A stretch of 48,645 nt of DNA, taken from Alphaproteobacteria bacterium (lineage in GTDB: Bacteria; Pseudomonadota; Alphaproteobacteria; Reyranellales; Reyranellaceae). Location of the stretch: contig CANJHI010000020.1 in the NCBI GenBank assembly GCA_947474005.1, forward strand, positions 1-48,645, read 5' to 3'. Within the stretch, counting starts at the first letter, position 1. Every line of letters starts with the position of its first letter. This document shows, piece after piece, positions 45,035 to 48,645 of this stretch. The notes beneath the pieces are model-generated. The model saw only the letters and a list, made by a program, of their open reading frames with translations, had not been told where the DNA came from and did no database searches. The translations under genes were made by a program, and so were the position numbers.

Positions 45035-46012
45035 CTAAGCGTAGAGCCGCACGATCTCCCGCGCCGCCTTCGCCAGGCGGCGCCGGAGCGTCGCGGGCTT
45101 CAGGACCTCCGCATCGGTGCCGAGCCGCAGGAGATCGACGGCCGCCTGATCGATCGACTCGATCGGGATGGTGACGCGCACCCAGCCGTCCTTCTCCGGC
45201 GGCCCGGCGCTGTCGCGGGCCGCCTGCTGCACGGCGGCGCCTAAACCGTCGAGCCTCGCGAGACCTTGCGGCGAGAGGCGAAGAACGGCGTCGGCGCGAT
45301 AGAGGCCGATCTCGTAGGCCTGCGTGGACATGGTCCAGAATCGCACCAGGTCGAAGTCCTTGGGCCGCTCGAAGCGCTGGTCGGTCGCGGTGAGGTCGAG
45401 AATGTTGGCGACGCGATAGGTGCGGGTCTGCTCGCCGACCCGTGCGATGGCGTACCAGGTGCCGGCCTTCAGCACGAGCCCGAGCGGCCTTAGGCGACGG
45501 GCAACCGCGCCGGTGCCCCGCTTATAACGGATGTCGACACAGGTCTCGTTCCACACCGCCTGGGCGATCGCCGGCAGCAGACGTGCCGTATCGGCGCTGC
45601 GGAACCAATCGACCGGATCAAGATGGAAGCGCGCCGCTATCTTCTGCGCGCTCCCTCGCGCGCGCTCCGGCAGCGCCGCCGTCAGCTTGAGCTGCGCCGT
45701 CGCGAGCAGGTCGGCAAGGCCGAGCTCGGCGGCGGGGCCGGGGAGGCCCGCCAGGAATAGTGTCTCCGCCTCGGCAGGCGACAGTCCGGTGAGTCGGGTG
45801 CGGTAGCCATCGAGCAGCTGGAAGCCGCCGCCCGGCCCGCGGTCGGCATAGACCGGCACGTCGGCTGCGCTCAGGGCATCGATGTCGCGATAGATCGTGC
45901 GCACTGAGACTTCGAAGGCCTCGGCCAGGACCTCGGCGGTCACGCGGCCGCGGTTTTGCAGCATCATCAGGATCGACAGCAGCCGGCTCGCACGCATGCC
46001 GAACCGTAGCAT
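45035..46012 (-). CDS. WYL-domain transcriptional regulator (YafY/DeoR-HTH type)
   Basis: This 325-residue regulator has an N-terminal winged HTH (about 7-60, 'RLLSILMMLQNRGRVTAEVLAEAF', 'SVRTIYRDIDALSAADVPVYA') and a linker. A WYL domain follows at about 140-230 ('VDIRYKRGTGAVARRLRPLGLVLKAGTWYAIARV'), then a WCX C-terminal part. WYL proteins sense nucleotide-like ligands or DNA damage signals. AGGA lies upstream of ATG 46012; ATG 45997 is a second option. A CCTGAC-N7-GTCAGG palindrome lies just upstream. It is probably autoregulated together with the divergent gene at 46086. Confidence 0.92.
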   Translation of the reverse strand: MLRFGMRASRLLSILMMLQNRGRVTAEVLAEAFEVSVRTIYRDIDALSAADVPVYADRGPGGGFQLLDGYRTRLTGLSPAEAETLFLAGLPGPAAELGLADLLATAQLKLTAALPERARGSAQKIAARFHLDPVDWFRSADTARLLPAIAQAVWNETCVDIRYKRGTGAVARRLRPLGLVLKAGTWYAIARVGEQTRTYRVANILDLTATDQRFERPKDFDLVRFWTMSTQAYEIGLYRADAVLRLSPQGLARLDGLGAAVQQAARDSAGPPEKDGWVRVTIPIESIDQAAVDLLRLGTDAEVLKPATLRRRLAKAAREIVRLYA

Positions 46013-46017
46013 TAAAT

Positions 46018-46036
46018 CCTGACGAATACTGTCAGG
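46018..46036. promoter_or_regulatory. Inverted-repeat operator of the WYL regulator
   Basis: CCTGAC (46018-46023) and GTCAGG (46031-46036) are perfect 6-bp arms with a 7-base AT-rich spacer. The site lies 6-24 bases upstream of the regulator start and about 50 bases upstream of the divergent gene, a standard place for a shared operator. Confidence 0.65.
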
Positions 46037-46085
46037 TATGGCGATCTATAAGCAGGCCGTACTTCACCTGGCCAAGGAGACCGCC

Positions 46086-46592
46086 ATGCCGACCTCACTA
46101 CCAATCTCAATGCCAATCTCACGGGCGGAGCCCAGCGCCGACTTCGATTTCTTTGTCGGGGACTGGACCTGCCGTCACCGCTATCTCACGAAACGCCTGG
46201 CCGGCGCGACGGACTGGATCGAATTTCCCGGCACCTGCACGACGCAGAAGATCCTCGGCGGCTGGGGCAACTTCGACCAGAACGAGATCGAGCTGCCGGG
46301 CGATCGCTACGCCGGGGCGAGCCTTCGCCTCTACGATCCGGCAGCCGACCGCTGGTCGATCCGCTGGCTCGACAGTCGCCGGCCCGGCCAGATCACGCCG
46401 CCCGTCGTCGGCCGCTTCGACAATGGCATCGGCATCTTCTACGGCGACGACAGGTTCGGCGAAAAGCCGATCCGCGTCCGCTTCATCTGGTCCCGTATCA
46501 CGCGCGGCGCGGCGCGCTGGGAGCAGGCCTTCTCGGCGGACGAGGGCAATAGCTGGGAAACCAACTGGACCATGGATTTCACACGGCTGTAG
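46086..46592 (+). CDS. Small conserved protein resembling the DUF1579 type
   Basis: This 168-residue protein has 'PSADFDFFVGDWTCRHRYLTKRLAG', 'ILGGWGNFDQNEIELPG', 'GASLRLYDPAADRWSIRWLDSRR' and 'WEQAFSADEGNSWETNWTMDFTRL', the pattern of DUF1579-like lipocalin-type proteins. ATG 46086 follows AAGGAG by 6-7 bases; an earlier in-frame ATG at 46038 lacks that. It is divergent from the WYL regulator and is followed 8 bases later by the SnoaL-like gene. Function unknown. Confidence 0.75.
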   Translation: MPTSLPISMPISRAEPSADFDFFVGDWTCRHRYLTKRLAGATDWIEFPGTCTTQKILGGWGNFDQNEIELPGDRYAGASLRLYDPAADRWSIRWLDSRRPGQITPPVVGRFDNGIGIFYGDDRFGEKPIRVRFIWSRITRGAARWEQAFSADEGNSWETNWTMDFTRL

Positions 46593-46600
46593 GAGTTTCT

Positions 46601-46972
46601 ATGCCAATTTATGATCAAGCTTTCGTCGAGAAATTTCTCGAGCCATGGAACGCGCACGATGTCGAGGGCGCGATGGCCCTGCTGACCGACGATTGCCTGT
46701 GGGAGATCACCAGAGGCGCCGAGCCGTATGGCACGCGCTTCGAAGGATCGACGGCGGTTCGCGCGGCAGTCGCCGATGCCTTCCGGGCCATTCCGGATAT
46801 CCACTATGAGCCGGTCCACTGCAGCTTCGGCCCGGACCTCGTGGTGGTCGAACTGTTGGTGACCGGGACGCTCGCCGACGGCAGGCGGGCGAAGTTTCAA
46901 GCCTGTGACGTCATGACTGTCAGGGACGGCAAGATCTCTGCGAAGCGGTCATACCGGAAACTGGTCGAATAG
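46601..46972 (+). CDS. SnoaL/NTF2-like protein
   Basis: This 123-residue cone-shaped NTF2-like fold includes 'FVEKFLEPWNAHDVEGAMALLTDDCLWEI', 'FEGSTAVRAAVADAFRAIPDIHYE' and 'DVMTVRDGKISAKRSYRKLVE'. Members act as isomerases or hydratases or as binding proteins. AGGAG is 5-6 bases before the ATG. It forms an operon with the gene at 46086, probably controlled by the WYL regulator. Confidence 0.88.
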   Translation: MPIYDQAFVEKFLEPWNAHDVEGAMALLTDDCLWEITRGAEPYGTRFEGSTAVRAAVADAFRAIPDIHYEPVHCSFGPDLVVVELLVTGTLADGRRAKFQACDVMTVRDGKISAKRSYRKLVE

Positions 46973-46996
46973 CGGCGGCCCTCAGCGGCCCTTGAC

Positions 46997-47028
46997 GCTC
47001 CGCCGACGGACAACCACGTTGGCGGAGC
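46997..47028 (+). promoter_or_regulatory. Stem-loop before the DUF2076 gene
   Basis: GCTCCGCC (46997-47004) and GGCGGAGC (47021-47028) form a perfect 8-bp stem around 16 bases, 32 bases before the DUF2076 ATG and 25 bases after the SnoaL-like stop. It may be a weak terminator or leader structure. Confidence 0.4.
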
Positions 47029-47059
47029 CCCCCAGTAGGTGAGGGGCGGGAGGACTGTC

Positions 47060-47737
47060 ATGCAAACACAGGAACGCGACCTGATTACGGGCCTGTTCGG
47101 ACGCCTCCAGCAATTCGAGGCGCAGCCACGCGATCCCGAGGCCGAGGCCCTGATTTCGGGTTCGGTCGCGCGCCAGCCGGCCGCGCCCTATCTGCTGGTG
47201 CAGACCGTGTTGGTTCAGGAGCAGGCGTTGAAGGCCGCGCAGGAACGCATCACCGAACTGGAGGCCAAGGCGAGTGCAGCGCCGGCTGCAGCCGCGAGCT
47301 TCCTCGGCAGTGCGCCGAAGATTAGCCCGTGGGGTTCGCAAGCGGTGGGCTCACAAGCGGCGGCTTCGCAATCCGCGCAGCCCGTGCCCTCCACCCGTTC
47401 ACCGTTGCAGGCCGCGGTGGCCCCGGCGGCCGCCGCGCCCGCGGGCGGCAGCTTCCTGCGCACGGCGATGATGACGGCGGCCGGCGTGGCCGGTGGAGCC
47501 CTGCTGTTCGAAGGCATCCGCGGCCTGATGGGCGGCAATCCCGGCCCGTTCGGCGGCCAGACCGCGTCTCCGTCGGGCGGGGTGCCCGACGCGCCGCAGC
47601 AGGCGATGGCACAGGACGATGGTCGAGACGGTGGCCGTATGGCGGAAGGTGCCGCTTCCGAAGATTACGACACCGCGTCATACGACCAGGGCATGGATGG
47701 CGGGATGGGCGGCGGAGACGACGACAGCTTCGCCTGA
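47060..47737 (+). CDS. DUF2076 family protein
   Basis: The 225-residue protein opens MQTQERDLITGLFGRLQQFE, followed by 'PRDPEAEALISGSVARQPAAPYLLVQTVLVQEQALKAAQERI', the DUF2076 signature of a helical N-terminal domain. The middle is Ala/Gln/Ser-rich; a hydrophobic segment (about 137-160, TAMMTAAGVAGGALLFEGI) may sit in the membrane. The end is Asp/Gly-rich ('GMDGGMGGGDDDSFA'). GGAGG is 7 bases before the ATG. The family is reported as a periplasmic ligand-binding sensor in annotation, but its role is not established. Confidence 0.86.
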   Translation: MQTQERDLITGLFGRLQQFEAQPRDPEAEALISGSVARQPAAPYLLVQTVLVQEQALKAAQERITELEAKASAAPAAAASFLGSAPKISPWGSQAVGSQAAASQSAQPVPSTRSPLQAAVAPAAAAPAGGSFLRTAMMTAAGVAGGALLFEGIRGLMGGNPGPFGGQTASPSGGVPDAPQQAMAQDDGRDGGRMAEGAASEDYDTASYDQGMDGGMGGGDDDSFA

Positions 47738-47779
47738 TCGGATCTGTAAGATTTTCGCAATGAACGGGGAAATACCGAG

Positions 47780-48406
47780 ATGATCGAACTTCACACCTGG
47801 GGCACGCCCAACGGCCGCAAGATCTCCATCATGCTCGAGGAGTGCGGGCTGCCCTACAGCGTGCACAAGGTCGACATTTCCAAGGGCGAGCAGTTCAAGC
47901 CCGAGTTCCTGCGCATCAGCCCCAACAACCGCATTCCCGCGATCGTCGATCCCGAAGGTCCGGGCGGCAAGCCTTATAGCCTGTTCGAGTCAGGGGCGAT
48001 CCTGATCTACCTCGCCGACAAGACGAAGAAGTTCATGCCGGCCGACGCCGCCAAGCGCTACGACGCGCTGCAGTGGCTGATGTGGCAGATGGGTGGCTTC
48101 GGCCCGATGCTGGGCCAGGCGCACCACTTCCTGCGCGCAGCACCTACCAAGATCGAGTACGGCATGAAGCGTTACGTCGACGAGGCCAAGCGCCTCTACG
48201 GCGTGCTCGACAAGCAACTCGCGGGCAACGCTTTCGTCGCCGGCGAGGACTACACGATCGCCGACATGTCGATCTTCCCGTGGGCGGCGCGCCACGAATG
48301 GCACACCGTGAACCTGGCCGACTTCCCCAACGTCAAGCGCTGGTACGACATCGTCAATGCCCGGCCCGCCGTGACCAAGGGTATGTCGGTTCCGTATTTG
48401 AACTAG
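47780..48406 (+). CDS. Nu-class glutathione S-transferase (YghU/YfcG-like), copy 2
   Basis: The 208-residue protein opens MIELHTWGTPNGRKISIMLE with the TPNGRK signature of YfcG-type GSTs. 'FKPEFLRISPNNRIPAIVDP', 'LFESGAILIYLADKTKKFMP' and 'LMWQMGGFGPMLGQAHHFLR' match copy 1 at 44173 closely. 'FVAGEDYTIADMSIFPW' is the helical N-capping region. The length fits YfcG. It lies 42 bases after the DUF2076 stop, so its promoter may be shared. It probably reduces glutathione disulfides. Confidence 0.94.
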   Translation: MIELHTWGTPNGRKISIMLEECGLPYSVHKVDISKGEQFKPEFLRISPNNRIPAIVDPEGPGGKPYSLFESGAILIYLADKTKKFMPADAAKRYDALQWLMWQMGGFGPMLGQAHHFLRAAPTKIEYGMKRYVDEAKRLYGVLDKQLAGNAFVAGEDYTIADMSIFPWAARHEWHTVNLADFPNVKRWYDIVNARPAVTKGMSVPYLN

Positions 48407-48409
48407 CTG

Positions 48410-48433
48410 GAGTGGCGCGCCCCCAGCCTTGAG
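48410..48433. repeat. 24-bp dispersed repeat, copy 2
   Basis: It matches 44999-45022 in 22 of 24 bases and begins 4 bases after the stop of the second Nu-class GST. It contains the GAGTGGCGCGC core. Confidence 0.7.
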
Positions 48434-48443
48434 ACTGAGGATC

Positions 48444-48645
48444 ATGAAAAAGTTCGTTCTGCTGGCGGCATTCGCGCTTTCCACCATCGCGCCAGCCAGT
48501 GCGCAGTCACCGGCAGCGGTGACGACCTGCACCGCACCGCTCAAGCCTGCGCTCGAGGTAAACCTCTATTTCGGGCGTGACATCGAGACCGGCGGCGAGG
48601 TGAGCGAAGCGCAGTGGGCCGAATTCATGAACGCTGAAGTGACGC
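48444..48645 (+). CDS. DUF3574 secreted protein, N-terminal part
   Basis: The visible 67 residues begin with the signal peptide MKKFVLLAAFALSTIAPASA and continue with 'VNLYFGRDIETGGEVSEAQWAEFMNAEV'. This resembles the opening of DUF3574 proteins (xLYFGR..xG..VS..xWxxF). The gene runs off the right edge. GAGG lies shortly before the ATG at 48444. Function unknown. Confidence 0.72.
   Translation, partial: MKKFVLLAAFALSTIAPASAQSPAAVTTCTAPLKPALEVNLYFGRDIETGGEVSEAQWAEFMNAEVT

Overview
The window is GC-rich, gene-dense bacterial chromosome. The gene set (plsY, pyrB with a degenerate pyrC, dprA, ruvX, gatCAB, tandem Bug-type receptors, many glutathione S-transferases) and the very frequent ATGA/GTGA coupled starts point to an alphaproteobacterium, probably of the Rhodospirillales type (a Reyranella-like soil or water organism is my guess from gene content, not a database result). 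No rRNA, tRNA, CRISPR array, phage or complete insertion sequence was seen.

Housekeeping backbone. From memory of related genomes, gatC-gatA-gatB, ruvX, pyrB-pyrC, plsY and dprA often lie close together in alphaproteobacteria. Here all of them are present but spread over 36 kb, with accessory blocks between them. Positions 1-6.8 kb: start of dprA, then a peptide-type ABC transporter operon that contains an MFS gene, then a divergent phosphonate-type binding protein, then plsY. Positions 6.8-10.6 kb: a proline-rich secreted protein, a dihydroorotase-like gene that has lost metal ligands, pyrB and an isochorismatase-fold hydrolase. Positions 10.6-13.0 kb: a divergent pair of citrate synthases, one with an N-terminal DNA-binding domain, around a short palindrome-rich promoter. 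Positions 13.0-20.3 kb: a frameshifted glycosyltransferase, a cytochrome b561/YceI/unknown operon, two divergent 2-oxoglutarate oxygenases, and a secreted amidohydrolase/YtkA-like/di-haem operon. Positions 20.3-26.05 kb: ruvX, an alpha/beta hydrolase, a large Na+/H+ antiporter with a cyclic-nucleotide-binding domain, and gatCA.

Positions 26.05-34.2 kb separate gatA from gatB. This block starts with a decayed DUF559 endonuclease gene between related palindromic repeats. It continues with a D-aminoacylase-type hydrolase, a cytochrome P450 and its divergent TetR regulator (with a clear operator), a flavin monooxygenase, two tandem tricarboxylate-type receptors and a small VOC protein. It looks like a small catabolic cassette. 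gatB then has its own possible promoter.

Positions 35.7-48.6 kb are rich in glutathione-related and detoxification functions: a lactonase-like metallo-beta-lactamase fold enzyme, GFA and VOC proteins, three GSTs, an SRPBCC protein, a COG0523/CobW metallochaperone with a histidine-rich loop, a Tat-exported cyclase, a serine beta-lactamase-like hydrolase, an Asp/Glu racemase with DUF1993, a WYL regulator with its operator, and small SnoaL, DUF2076 and DUF3574 proteins.

The most promising possible new biology is the HTH-citrate synthase/citrate synthase pair, which may be a metabolic enzyme turned transcriptional sensor. Next is the 2OG-oxygenase/amidohydrolase/YtkA/MauG-like gene group.
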